Both the position numbers and the translations under genes were made by a program. Shown here piece after piece: positions 8,421 through 17,019 of a stretch of 64,000 nucleotides of DNA. This stretch comes from Acutalibacter sp. GTDB taxonomy: Bacteria; Bacillota; Clostridia; Oscillospirales; Acutalibacteraceae. The notes beneath the pieces were generated by a model. The model made no database searches. It worked only from the letters and a program-made list of their open reading frames with translations, and was not told the DNA's origin. Location: NCBI GenBank assembly GCA_020025775.1, contig JAHHRN010000003.1, positions 1 through 64,000 of the forward strand, given 5' to 3'. Numbering within the stretch: position 1 is the stretch's first letter; each line of letters starts with the position of its first letter.

Positions 8421-10322
8421 ATGGATACAGGATTTATAAAAGTCGCAGCTGTTTCCCCTCGCGTGGCTGTGGCAGATGTCCAAAAAAATTTAGACACGGC
8501 TTTAATCGCATTTGAAAAAGCTAAGGCAAAAAAAATCGGGATTTTGGTTTTTCCAGAGCTTTATCTTTGCGGCGCAACGGCGGCGGATTTAGTACAGCAT
8601 TCTGTACTTCTTACAGCTTGTGAAGATGCTATTGGGACGCTTTGCCATGCAAGCGAAAACAGTGAAACTGTTCTTTGCATCGGTGCACCGATCCTTTTCA
8701 ATATGAAACTCTATAGCTGTGCCGTCCTTTTACAAAGCGGTAAAATTTTAGCAGTTATACCGAAAAGCTATATAGATAACCGAAATACAAACAGCAGAAA
8801 TTTTTCCGCCGGATTCAGTGTTCACGGCACAGTTTCTATTTGCAATCAAGAAGTTCCATTTGGTCAAGCTGTTGTAAAGCTTTCCGGCAAAGCTGTTCTC
8901 GGCGTAGAAATCGGAGAAGATATGCTCTCTCCCCTTTCTCCTGCTACACAGGCTTGTGCAAGCGGTGCTAATATCATTGCCACACTTTCCGCAATTCCCG
9001 GTGCCGTTTCTAAGCAAGATTATTTAAAAATGCTTTTACAAACAGAAAGCGCAAAAACCGCTTCTGCACGAATTTTCGTCTCTGCCGGTGCATCGGAATC
9101 CACTACAGATTTTGTATTTTCCGGTCTTTGTGCTGTTGCGGAAGACGGCACCATATTAGAGGAAAGCGAAACTTTCTCTCAGGATGAACAGTTTATTGTT
9201 TCGGATATTGATTTAGATAGACTGTGTGCTGATAAAAGAAAGCAGTACGATATTCCGTCAGTATTTACAGCGTTCAATTTTCCCATGGTTTCGGCATCCA
9301 AAGCTCTGCATGCATTAGAGGAGGAAGATATAAATCGTATCTTCACGCCCCTCGTTTTCTTGCCGCAGAAGGAAAGCGATGCAGAAAAACATGCAGAAGA
9401 GATTTTAAAAATGCAAAGCGCGGCGCTTGCCAAACGTATGCAACATATCGGATGTAAAAGATTGGTTTTAGGTCTTTCCGGTGGTTTGGATTCTACGCTC
9501 GCACTTTTAGTTTCCATTCGCACCTTAAACCTTTTACAATTACCCAGTGAAAATTTACACTGCGTTACACTCCCCGGCTTCGGCACAACAGACAGAACCT
9601 ATCAAAATGCGCTCGCGCTTGCGAAAGGCTTCGGCTGTAAACTTTCTGAAATCAGCATTGCCAAAGCAACCCTTTTGCATTTTGAGGACATTGGACATAA
9701 CAAAGATGTTCGAAATGCCGCTTATGAAAACGCCCAAGCCAGAGAACGCACACAAATCCTCATGGATTTGTCTAACGAAGAAGGTGCTCTTTTAGTGGGC
9801 ACAGGCGATTTAAGTGAGCTTGCCCTCGGTTGGTGCACCTTCAATGCCGACCATATGAGCATGTACGGTGTAAATGCAGATGTACCGAAAACACTGGTAC
9901 AGTATTTAGTGCAGTATGAAGCCAAACACGTGAATAAGGAAATTGCCGATATTCTTTTAGATGTTGTTGCAACACCCATCAGCCCCGAGCTCTTACCGCC
10001 GGACGAAAACGGTCATATCGAGCAAAAAACAGAAAACACCTTAGGGCCTTACGAGGTGCACGACTTCTATCTTTACTATTTCCTTCGCTTTGGGTTTACA
10101 CCCGAAAAGCTTTTATTCATGGCAAAACGTGCTTTCGAGGGCAAATATGAGCCCAAGGAGCTGGAAACCTGGCTTCGCACCTTTGTAAAGCGCTTCTTTA
10201 CAAATCAGTTTAAACGTTCCTGCTTGCCGGATGGTCCCAAAGTCGGTTCTGTAGGCATTTCTCCACGCGGAGATTTACAAATGCCCTCTGACGCGGCTTA
10301 TGCAGCTTTTCTAAAATTCTAA
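8421..10322 (+). CDS. nadE: NAD+ synthetase, glutamine-type two-domain form with altered glutaminase active site
   Basis: A 633-residue protein with an N-terminal nitrilase-fold glutaminase domain (about 1-290) and a C-terminal NAD synthetase domain with P-loop SGGLDST (from Ser353). The family makes NAD+ from nicotinic acid adenine dinucleotide using ATP and ammonia, normally released from glutamine by a Glu-Lys-Cys triad. Glu46 (FPELY) and Lys115 (IPKSY) are present. The nucleophile motif, usually EICEDLW, reads EIGEDML, so the cysteine is Gly165. The codon is clearly GGA. The loop after the lysine is also shorter than usual. The synthetase half looks intact (GTGDLSELALGW; downstream helical region). 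Inference: it uses free ammonia, or glutamine hydrolysis is done by another residue or protein. Monocistronic, with its own promoter and terminator. Confidence 0.93.
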   Translation: MDTGFIKVAAVSPRVAVADVQKNLDTALIAFEKAKAKKIGILVFPELYLCGATAADLVQHSVLLTACEDAIGTLCHASENSETVLCIGAPILFNMKLYSCAVLLQSGKILAVIPKSYIDNRNTNSRNFSAGFSVHGTVSICNQEVPFGQAVVKLSGKAVLGVEIGEDMLSPLSPATQACASGANIIATLSAIPGAVSKQDYLKMLLQTESAKTASARIFVSAGASESTTDFVFSGLCAVAEDGTILEESETFSQDEQFIVSDIDLDRLCADKRKQYDIPSVFTAFNFPMVSASKALHALEEEDINRIFTPLVFLPQKESDAEKHAEEILKMQSAALAKRMQHIGCKRLVLGLSGGLDSTLALLVSIRTLNLLQLPSENLHCVTLPGFGTTDRTYQNALALAKGFGCKLSEISIAKATLLHFEDIGHNKDVRNAAYENAQARERTQILMDLSNEEGALLVGTGDLSELALGWCTFNADHMSMYGVNADVPKTLVQYLVQYEAKHVNKEIADILLDVVATPISPELLPPDENGHIEQKTENTLGPYEVHDFYLYYFLRFGFTPEKLLFMAKRAFEGKYEPKELETWLRTFVKRFFTNQFKRSCLPDGPKVGSVGISPRGDLQMPSDAAYAAFLKF

Positions 10323-10334
10323 AAATTATTAGAC

Positions 10335-10374
10335 AAAAATCCCGAGAACGCTAAAATGGGTTCTCGGGATTTTT
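10335..10374 (+). terminator. intrinsic terminator of nadE
   Basis: A perfect 15-bp stem (10335-10349 with 10360-10374) followed by a T tract. It starts 13 bases after the nadE stop codon. Confidence 0.92.
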
Positions 10375-10386
10375 TATAATAAAGTA

Positions 10387-10422
10387 AAAAGGCAACGACC
10401 GCTATTGCAATCGTTGCCTTTT
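10387..10422 (-). terminator. intrinsic terminator of the GPH-type transporter gene
   Basis: A perfect 12-bp stem (10387-10398 with 10411-10422), flanked by T/A runs. It lies 27 bases past the transporter stop on the minus strand, back to back with the nadE terminator. Confidence 0.9.
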
Positions 10423-10448
10423 CTTTTTATTTTGAATTTTCAGAAAGA

Positions 10449-12863
10449 TTATTTTTTACCTGCTTTTTTGGCAGCTTTTCTTGCAGCAAGTTCTGCCTCT
10501 TCTTCAGCACGCTTCTTTGCAAGCATTTCTTCTCTTTCTTTTTCTTCCTGTTCTGCTTTTGCCTTTGCTTCATCATAAAGTGCAGCGATTTCGTCGAAGT
10601 GCTGGAAGTTTTCTTCCTGTACTAAGAACTTTCTTGCGCTGATTAACGGCTTAGCAGCACGATTGAACTTTGCAAATTCATCCTGTAAAGCCTTAGCTTT
10701 TGCACCGGTCGTTTTGCTGTTTTCTTTGCAAGTTTTGATTTCTTCATTATACTGACGAACTTTTTCTTCGTCTTTTTCTTTCTTAGCGATGTCACGTTCC
10801 TTAGCAAGTTCAGAAATCTTTTCGTCGAGTGCATCTTCTTCATCGAAGAGTGCTGTAAGAGCTTCCATGCTCGGCTCAACAAAGGGCTTCTGTTCACCGA
10901 AATACTTATCGTAAGCTTTCTTTGCCTGAATCTTTTCTTTGGCAATCTGAATTTCAAAGCTGCGGATTTTCTTTTCTTCCTCCGTGTTCTTCGGCAAAGC
11001 TCTTGCAGCTTCTAATTCCTCGGAAACCTTTACAAGAGAGATCGCTTTGATGCCTTCTAAACCGGCAGCATAAATGCTTTTATAAATCTTAGTCTGATAC
11101 TGTACAAACGGTGTGTTGAACTTATTGAGTTCTTCACAAACGAACTGAGAAATTTCGATTTCTTCGTTGAAAGCAAGAGCTTCTTTATAAGCCTTTTTCA
11201 AAGCTTTACGTTCTGCTTTGCTGGAAGCGTTTTTATACATAGCCTTGGAAACTTCCTTCGGCTGTGCAACTGCCATTTCCTTGGCGTTGTTTACCATGTC
11301 AATCGCTTCTACGATCTGACGGTTTTTAAGTGCATGGTTGCCGTAGTCCTCAAAGAGAGAACGAAGCTGTAATACGCGAATAACACTCTTCTGTTTCTTT
11401 TCGTTAAAGTCATAGAAGAAATAAGGCACCATGTTGAGGAATGCGCCAACAGCTGCCATAATAATAAGAGCAAACATCAACTTGTAAAGCAAATCATTGC
11501 CGTTGTTTACATCCAAAATATCATAGGCTTTAGCATAGCCATTGCCTTCATATACGCCGTAATGCTTCTGAACAGCCGGTAAAATTGCAGAGGTGAAAAG
11601 TGTAATAATATTACCGATGGTCATAACCGAAGCAAACATACCGTCAATACGTTCACCGGAACGATATTGCTGATAGTCACGAATATCTGCCTGAATTGCC
11701 GGTGCTGTAATCTGCTCAAACGCACCAACAAGCCAGTTGAAGTATACGCAAATGAAGAGCCACCAAATATTCTTCATATTAACAATCATGGCTAAAATAC
11801 AAACAACATTTGCAAAGTTAACGGCAAGCAAAACTCGTTTCTTACCCCATTTACGACAGCAAATCGGTGCAAGAAGCATACCCCAAAGTGCCGCATTACC
11901 GGTCAAGGTTTGAATCAATGCATATTGTGCACCGTTACAAGTGTGGCCATAGTTATAGGACCAAGTTAAAATGTTACCGTAAGCGCCCTCTAAGAAGCCA
12001 ACCCAGCCTGCAAGAGCGATGATCCAGAAATACTTATTCTTTGCAACTTCTTTAAAGGAGTCGATAAAGCTAATCTGAATGGTATGGGTTTTTGCCTGAA
12101 CAATTTTTTCCTGTGTATTTGCAAAAACAAGAATGGTAAGAAGCATACCAAGAATTGCAAATACAGGATAAGCGATTCTGTAAACTCGAATATCATAAAG
12201 GTTGTTGTTCGTTGCAAACTGAGCAATCAACGGAAGAACGATATTGATAATGGAAGGCGCAAGAGAATAAACAACCGATTTAATAGCTAAAACATCGGTA
12301 CGTTCCTGCGTATTCGGAGAAAGAACGTGAATAAGGTTCGTATAAGCATCGTTGAAGAAGTTATAGAAGAACTGGAGTAGTAGATTGAAAATTAAAACAA
12401 CCACACAAGTCGCTACATATCCTCCAGTTTTGCCGAAAATCGGATTCGGGAAAATGCTGTCTAAAATCTCATATGGGAACCATACATAACCTACCGCAAT
12501 AATCGCAGTGGGCAAGCCCATGGAAAGCAAATACGGACGATATTTACCCTGCTTACCGCGGGTGTTATCAATCATATTCGCACGGATTGCTGTAAGTGGA
12601 ATATTGGAAAGAGTTGCAATAAGATAGAGTATGTACATATCCATAGCATCTACGCCGATTGCACCGCCGACAATCATATTTGTTGTATTAACAAGGAGCG
12701 CAGCGCCCATTGCAATAAGGAAATATGAACCGATACCACCAACAGCATAGGCAACGATTTCCTTGAAAGGCATATACTTACCCTTAGGCGGATCGTTCCA
12801 ATAAAACTTTACGCTGTCAATAATGCCCGAAACTTTAGATTTCGTGCTAACTTTTTCTGACAT
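10449..12863 (-). CDS. GPH-family (MelB-like) MFS transporter with a long charged C-terminal tail
   Basis: An 804-residue protein. Residues about 30-490 form a 12-helix major facilitator of the glycoside-pentoside-hexuronide:cation symporter family. The cytoplasmic loop signature RANMIDNTRGKQGKYRP is visible after TM2. MelB-type members are about 450-500 residues and import sugars with Na+ or H+. About 310 extra residues follow, rich in Lys, Glu and Ala with heptad-like spacing (for example EEKVRQYNEEIKT), probably long cytoplasmic helices or coiled coil, ending AAKKAGKK. The tail has no motif I recognise; it might regulate the carrier or bind a partner. The gene is monocistronic, with promoter and terminator. 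Confidence 0.85.
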   Translation of the reverse strand: MSEKVSTKSKVSGIIDSVKFYWNDPPKGKYMPFKEIVAYAVGGIGSYFLIAMGAALLVNTTNMIVGGAIGVDAMDMYILYLIATLSNIPLTAIRANMIDNTRGKQGKYRPYLLSMGLPTAIIAVGYVWFPYEILDSIFPNPIFGKTGGYVATCVVVLIFNLLLQFFYNFFNDAYTNLIHVLSPNTQERTDVLAIKSVVYSLAPSIINIVLPLIAQFATNNNLYDIRVYRIAYPVFAILGMLLTILVFANTQEKIVQAKTHTIQISFIDSFKEVAKNKYFWIIALAGWVGFLEGAYGNILTWSYNYGHTCNGAQYALIQTLTGNAALWGMLLAPICCRKWGKKRVLLAVNFANVVCILAMIVNMKNIWWLFICVYFNWLVGAFEQITAPAIQADIRDYQQYRSGERIDGMFASVMTIGNIITLFTSAILPAVQKHYGVYEGNGYAKAYDILDVNNGNDLLYKLMFALIIMAAVGAFLNMVPYFFYDFNEKKQKSVIRVLQLRSLFEDYGNHALKNRQIVEAIDMVNNAKEMAVAQPKEVSKAMYKNASSKAERKALKKAYKEALAFNEEIEISQFVCEELNKFNTPFVQYQTKIYKSIYAAGLEGIKAISLVKVSEELEAARALPKNTEEEKKIRSFEIQIAKEKIQAKKAYDKYFGEQKPFVEPSMEALTALFDEEDALDEKISELAKERDIAKKEKDEEKVRQYNEEIKTCKENSKTTGAKAKALQDEFAKFNRAAKPLISARKFLVQEENFQHFDEIAALYDEAKAKAEQEEKEREEMLAKKRAEEEAELAARKAAKKAGKK

Positions 12864-12896
12864 TTAAACGCCTCCTGAATTTTTCACAATATTTTA

Positions 12897-12925
12897 ATTA
12901 TAGCAAAAATCCATCTAGTTTACAA
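12897..12925 (-). promoter_or_regulatory. sigma-A-type promoter for the GPH transporter gene
   Basis: TTGTAA (12920-12925), 17-base spacer, perfect TATAAT (12897-12902), about 34 bases before the start codon. An AGGAGGCG ribosome site follows. Confidence 0.8.
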
Positions 12926-12975
12926 GAAAAAATCAAACAATTCTTATAGATTTTTTACAAAAAGTGAAAACTAAA

Positions 12976-13007
12976 AAACAGTGCAGCCTTTATTAGCTGC
13001 ACTGTTT
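12976..13007 (-). terminator. intrinsic terminator after spoVM
   Basis: Perfect 12-bp stem (12976-12987 with 12996-13007) and a T run on the minus strand, 18 bases beyond the spoVM stop codon. It closes the long yicC-to-spoVM block. Confidence 0.9.
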
Positions 13008-13024
13008 GGCTAAGTACAAATTTT

Positions 13025-13111
13025 TTAGATATTCTGCTGCTTTTTAATTCCGAAAAACATACGTAAAAGACCACCAAGCATTTTCGGGCTTTTCATTACA
13101 ACGACTTTCAT
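13025..13111 (-). CDS. spoVM: SpoVM, spore-coat morphogenetic peptide
   Basis: A 28-codon ORF beginning MKVVVMKSPKMLGGLLRMFFG and ending in a basic tail. Spacing of Lys, Pro, the GG pair and Arg matches SpoVM of Bacillus, a 26-residue amphipathic helix that recognises the positive curvature of the forespore membrane and anchors SpoIVA. The ATG has a strong AGGAGG-type ribosome site about 5 bases upstream. A longer reading frame runs upstream but would absorb the neighbouring small gene's region, so it was not used. Position downstream of thiN is the same as in Bacillus (thiN-spoVM). It is direct evidence that the organism sporulates. Confidence 0.93.
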   Translation of the reverse strand: MKVVVMKSPKMLGGLLRMFFGIKKQQNI

Positions 13112-13125
13112 AAAAGTGCCTCCTT

Positions 13126-13275
13126 TTAGCATTTGCACAGTGCAATGCCACTGAGGATAAGCGCCGCGGAAAGGAAAATCACCAAAAACTTGGAGGGAAA
13201 TGCAAAGGCTAAAATCAAGCCTATTCCCAGCATTACAAAAATGATTCCCAGATTCTTTCCGCTGCACTTTCTCAT
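13126..13275 (-). CDS. 49-residue two-helix membrane protein next to spoVM
   Basis: A short ORF starting MRKCSGKNLG, then two hydrophobic stretches (about residues 10-26 and 29-45) split by a PSK turn, ending ALCKC. It is a probable hairpin membrane protein with cysteines near both termini. An AAGGCGG ribosome site precedes the ATG, and the ORF sits between thiN and spoVM on the same strand with 14 bases to the spoVM start. I cannot assign a function. Its neighbour suggests a sporulation-related role, which is inference. Upstream, CATATAGT near 13310 fits the sigma-E/K -10 pattern CATAnnnT, but no convincing -35 element was seen. Confidence 0.7.
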   Translation of the reverse strand: MRKCSGKNLGIIFVMLGIGLILAFAFPSKFLVIFLSAALILSGIALCKC

Positions 13276-13336
13276 GTTGACACCGCCTTTATCTTGCTAT
13301 TAACACTATATGCGCGTCAATGTAAAAAGTGCATTT

Positions 13337-13969
13337 TTAATCTTTGTCCGCAATAATGACAAGCGCCATCCCCGCTTCTGCGATAATTTCGGCAGTTTCT
13401 TTGTGCATTTCGTTGCTCACGCCTAAACCACAAAAGGCCTGTAAGGTTCTATGGTCTAAGGGATAATCAAAATCCACAAGCGTCAACGTGCATGGACCGC
13501 CAAACGGGAAAATGGAAATATATTTATTCTGCGCTTTTAAAGTTATGCGTTCGTTTCGCACTGCAAAAACAGTATGATGATCGTCTATTAAAGTCAGAGA
13601 AATGCCTCTCTTTTTTAACGAAGCACAAAGCTCTAAGTTGGCAAAGGTATGGTCCAATCTGCCGCCTGTTGCGCCAAACATAACGATGTTTTTATAGCCT
13701 CGTGCAATCGCCAGTTCTAGGGCATAGGCGCTGTCGGTTTCATCCTTAACCGGATTTAGCTTAATCAGCTCTATATCCGTTTGCGGCATCTCGGCAGAAT
13801 CATAATCCCCAACCAGTAAATTCGGTGTTATACCGTAGCTGTCGCAGGCTTTATAGCCGGCATCCGCAGCAATCAAGAAAGTGTTTTCCGAGATATATTT
13901 TTTTACAACCGATTTTGAAACTCGCGTACCTGCAGCAAAAACAGCGCAATCGAAAACATTCATTTCCAT
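13337..13969 (-). CDS. thiN: thiamine pyrophosphokinase
   Basis: A 210-residue cytosolic enzyme that transfers pyrophosphate from ATP to thiamine to form thiamine diphosphate. Family motifs are clear: IAADAGYKAC near residue 35, LLVGDYDS with the metal-binding acidic residues, KDETDSAYAL, and GATGGRLDHTFAN. The C-terminal beta-sandwich domain follows. Its start overlaps the 3' end of rsgA by 10 bases. In Bacillus, rpe lies between rsgA and thiN; here it is absent and the two genes are fused tightly head to tail. Confidence 0.95.
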   Translation of the reverse strand: MEMNVFDCAVFAAGTRVSKSVVKKYISENTFLIAADAGYKACDSYGITPNLLVGDYDSAEMPQTDIELIKLNPVKDETDSAYALELAIARGYKNIVMFGATGGRLDHTFANLELCASLKKRGISLTLIDDHHTVFAVRNERITLKAQNKYISIFPFGGPCTLTLVDFDYPLDHRTLQAFCGLGVSNEMHKETAEIIAEAGMALVIIADKD

Positions 13970-14844
13970 TCTTTAATGTCCTTTATCTCATTATAAATTG
14001 CAACATAGCTTTCATGGCGGGACTTGCTGATTTTCCCTGCTTCCACCGCTTCTAAAATACGGCATCCTTTATCACAGGTATGTGTGCAGGTTGTGAACTT
14101 GCACGTGCCAAGATAAGGCGAAAACTCACGGAAGCAGTCAGCTAAATCTTCTTTACCGATTGCACCGGATTTATAAAAATCCAAGGATGAAAATCCGGGT
14201 GTATCCACAATATAGCCACCGCAGGTTTTAAACAGCTCTGCTTGTCGAGTCGTGTGTCTGCCTCTGCCAAGTTTATCACTAATTTCGCCTGTTGCAAGCG
14301 ATAATTCCTCATCCAGTGCATTTAAAAGAGAGGTTTTACCCACACCAGAATTCCCTGTAAATGCCGTAATTTTATCTTTTAAAAGTGCACGAACCTTTTC
14401 TACGCCTACACCAGTTTTATTGGAAACTGTAATGGCCGTAATCCCTGCCGACTGATAAATTTGCATCAGTTCTTCTGTGCCTTCCAAATCGGACTTTGTA
14501 AAAACCACAATCGGTTCAATGCCTTTATGTTCTGCAATCGCAATCAGCTTATCGATAATCAATAAGGAAGGCTTCGGAGAAACTGTAGAAGCTACAATCA
14601 TTAAATTATCAATATTGGCAACCGGCGGACGCAGAAGAAAATTTTTACGTTCTTCGATGTCGTCAATGGTATTTTCTTTGCCGTCATCGTGAATTGTGAT
14701 AAGTACATGATCACCGGCAAGTGGCGTAAGTTTCTTTTTTCTAAAGACACCTCTCGCCTTGCATTCATATACCGCATCGGCGGCTTCAACATAATAGAAG
14801 CCGCCGATACCTTTTAATAATGTTCCGCTAATTTGTTTTTCCAT
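13960..14844 (-). CDS. rsgA: ribosome small-subunit assembly GTPase RsgA
   Basis: A 294-residue circularly permuted GTPase. The N-terminal OB fold (about 1-65) comes first. G motifs then occur in permuted order: TKSD (G4) before the P-loop GNSGVGKTS (G1) and VDTPGF (G3). A C-terminal zinc domain carries CKFTTCTHTC and CRI. RsgA checks late 30S maturation near the decoding centre. It is 13 bases downstream of prkC, the conserved order prpC-prkC-rsgA. Length and motifs are normal. Confidence 0.96.
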   Translation of the reverse strand: MEKQISGTLLKGIGGFYYVEAADAVYECKARGVFRKKKLTPLAGDHVLITIHDDGKENTIDDIEERKNFLLRPPVANIDNLMIVASTVSPKPSLLIIDKLIAIAEHKGIEPIVVFTKSDLEGTEELMQIYQSAGITAITVSNKTGVGVEKVRALLKDKITAFTGNSGVGKTSLLNALDEELSLATGEISDKLGRGRHTTRQAELFKTCGGYIVDTPGFSSLDFYKSGAIGKEDLADCFREFSPYLGTCKFTTCTHTCDKGCRILEAVEAGKISKSRHESYVAIYNEIKDIKEWK

Positions 14845-14856
14845 TTAAACACCAAC

Positions 14857-17001
14857 TTATGCCGTTGCGCGAACTTTAAGTTTGATTTCTGTTGAAAGAG
14901 CTATCTTTTCATTGCCGGACGGAGACTGCTCAAAAACAACACCGGAAGAAACGGTTTTGCCGTCCTCCGTGACAAAGGTAACATTGTTAAAGCCTGCATT
15001 TTTAAGTTTTTCTTTCGCTACTGCAACAGTATCGCCCTTGACATTCGGTACAGCTACCTTAAAGTTTTCAGGTGTTTTCTTTTCATCTGAAATCTGTGCA
15101 GGTGTTTTGGTGAAGTCAATTTTACCGCTCTGAATCTCCGTCTCATCAATTAAGATAGAATAAGAGCAAACGCCGGTACCCTTAACTTCAATCTGATTGG
15201 AGCCACCGTTCAAAAGAACATCTTTCGGAGAACCGTAAAGTTCATTGTTAATGTAGACCTTCATAACGCCTGTTGCACCGGCCTTCGGAAGTGTTACAGA
15301 AATATTTGCAGAAGTTTCCGGTGCAATACCGTTACTGATTACGATGCTTACAACAGCACCGGGCTCTGCGGGTGTATCGCCTTCCGGAGACTGAGAAATG
15401 ATTTTGCCTTTCGGCTTATCGCTGTTTTCTTCGGTTACTTTACCGAGTTTAAAGCCAGAAGCTTCGAGCAGCTGCTTTGCAATATCCTGGCTGTAGCCAA
15501 CAACGCCCGGAACAGGTGTTGCGTTCGGATTCTGGTTTGTAGCTACATAAATAGTAACTACAGAGCCCTTCTTTGCATAGCTGTTCTGTGTCGGATGTGT
15601 TTCATAAACTACACCCTCCTGCGCATTCTTTTCGTAATGCGGAATAATTTTTACAGTAAAGCCGCTCTTTTCGAGCTTGGATTTAGCTTCCTCTTCGGAG
15701 AGACCGATAACGGAATCAATCATCACACTGTCATCGGTGTAGGTTATCTTTAAGGTAATCACTTTACCCTTACGAATTTTAGACTTTGCTTCCGGATTCT
15801 GCTCTAAAACAGTACCGGGTTCCTTGGTGTTGTCATAAACAGGCTGTGTTTCAAATTTAAAACTATCTGTATATAACGCATTGCCTTCGATTTCTTTGGA
15901 ATAGTTCAAACCAACAAAGTTCGGAACTTCCACTTTTTTCGCATTCTTGCCAAAGAAAATACCAACAGCAATCGCAATAATCACAAGCAAGCCGGCTAAA
16001 ACACCAAAGAGAATCGGTAAAGTCTTATTATTTTCTTTGTCCGTTTCTTCTGCATTCTCCTCTTCCTGTTTCTCAGGTGCAGCCTCTGCGGCTTTTTTCT
16101 GAACAGGAAGATTATCATCTACATATTTTGTCGGTTCTTGATCTACGAAATAGTTATAGTCAAATTTAATCGCCGGATTTTTTCTGAATTCATCCAAATC
16201 CATAAGCATTTCTGCGGCGGAATGGTATCTGTCCTGTGCATTTTTCTGCATAGCACGAAGCGTAATCTGCTCGAGGCCGAGCGGAATGTCCGGATTGATT
16301 TCTCTCGGACGTCTGGCTTCCTGCTGAAGCTGCATAATAGCAACGGATACAGCACTGTCGGACTGGAAGGGAAGCTCACCGGTGAGCATTTCATACATAA
16401 CAACGCCAACAGAATAAATATCTGCCTTATCATCTGTGATTTCGCCGCGAGCCTGTTCGGGGCTAATATAATGTACAGAACCGATGGCGCTTTCGGTCAT
16501 AGTACGTGTATCGCTTCTGGAGAAACGGGCAATACCGAAATCGCTGACCTTAATTGTACCGTCTTGAAGTAAAATAATATTCTGCGGTTTAATATCACGA
16601 TGCACAATACCCTTGTCATGCGCATGCTGAAGGGCACGTAAAATCTGTGTAACAAAGTGTACGGCTTCTTTCCAGTTCACAACGCCCTGTTGTTCGATAT
16701 ATTCTTTTAAGGTGATACCTTCAATATATTCCATAACAATATACTGTAAGCGGTCACCGAAGCTTACATCAAATACTTTTACAATATTCGGGTGAGAAAG
16801 AACAGCAATCGCTTTTGCTTCGTTTTTGAAGCGTCTGCGGAATTCTTCGTTTTGTAAAAATTCTTCTTTTAAAATTTTAATCGCAACAATACGGTCATCA
16901 ATGTTGTCATAAGCCTTGTAAACAACAGCCATACCGCCGACGCCGATAATCTCTCGAATCTCATATCTGCCGTCTAAGCGTTTTCCACAATAATTTTCCA
17001 T
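14857..17001 (-). CDS. prkC: PASTA-domain Ser/Thr protein kinase PrkC
   Basis: A 714-residue membrane kinase. The Hanks-type domain (about 10-275) has GVGGMAVVY, the ATP lysine Lys42, HRDIKPQN with catalytic Asp136 and DFG at 154-156. A juxtamembrane linker rich in Glu/Lys and one transmembrane helix (about 328-350) follow. Outside are three PASTA repeats (each beginning VPNFVG, IDSVIG or VPGVVG-like), then a beta-rich Ig-like segment of about 80 residues, then a fourth PASTA (VPNVKG) at the C-terminus. PASTA domains bind muropeptides or lipid II, and PrkC controls germination, growth and wall synthesis. It is encoded 18 bases after its phosphatase prpC. Confidence 0.96.
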   Translation of the reverse strand: MENYCGKRLDGRYEIREIIGVGGMAVVYKAYDNIDDRIVAIKILKEEFLQNEEFRRRFKNEAKAIAVLSHPNIVKVFDVSFGDRLQYIVMEYIEGITLKEYIEQQGVVNWKEAVHFVTQILRALQHAHDKGIVHRDIKPQNIILLQDGTIKVSDFGIARFSRSDTRTMTESAIGSVHYISPEQARGEITDDKADIYSVGVVMYEMLTGELPFQSDSAVSVAIMQLQQEARRPREINPDIPLGLEQITLRAMQKNAQDRYHSAAEMLMDLDEFRKNPAIKFDYNYFVDQEPTKYVDDNLPVQKKAAEAAPEKQEEENAEETDKENNKTLPILFGVLAGLLVIIAIAVGIFFGKNAKKVEVPNFVGLNYSKEIEGNALYTDSFKFETQPVYDNTKEPGTVLEQNPEAKSKIRKGKVITLKITYTDDSVMIDSVIGLSEEEAKSKLEKSGFTVKIIPHYEKNAQEGVVYETHPTQNSYAKKGSVVTIYVATNQNPNATPVPGVVGYSQDIAKQLLEASGFKLGKVTEENSDKPKGKIISQSPEGDTPAEPGAVVSIVISNGIAPETSANISVTLPKAGATGVMKVYINNELYGSPKDVLLNGGSNQIEVKGTGVCSYSILIDETEIQSGKIDFTKTPAQISDEKKTPENFKVAVPNVKGDTVAVAKEKLKNAGFNNVTFVTEDGKTVSSGVVFEQSPSGNEKIALSTEIKLKVRATA

Positions 17002-17019
17002 AATGTAATCTCCTTACTC

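Noticed and set aside
8748..9017. Minus-strand ORFs across nadE (for example 8748-9017, 9179-9586)
   Set aside because: Shadows of the nadE frame without ribosome sites or recognisable domains.
10449..12863. Two fused genes (transporter plus a separate coiled-coil gene)
   Set aside because: No ribosome site or start codon at the boundary near residue 490 stands out, and the reading frame is continuous, so it is kept as one protein.
13025..13267. 80-codon ORF covering spoVM
   Set aside because: The internal ATG has a strong ribosome site and gives SpoVM. The extra N-terminal part has no such signal and overlaps the neighbouring 49-residue ORF.
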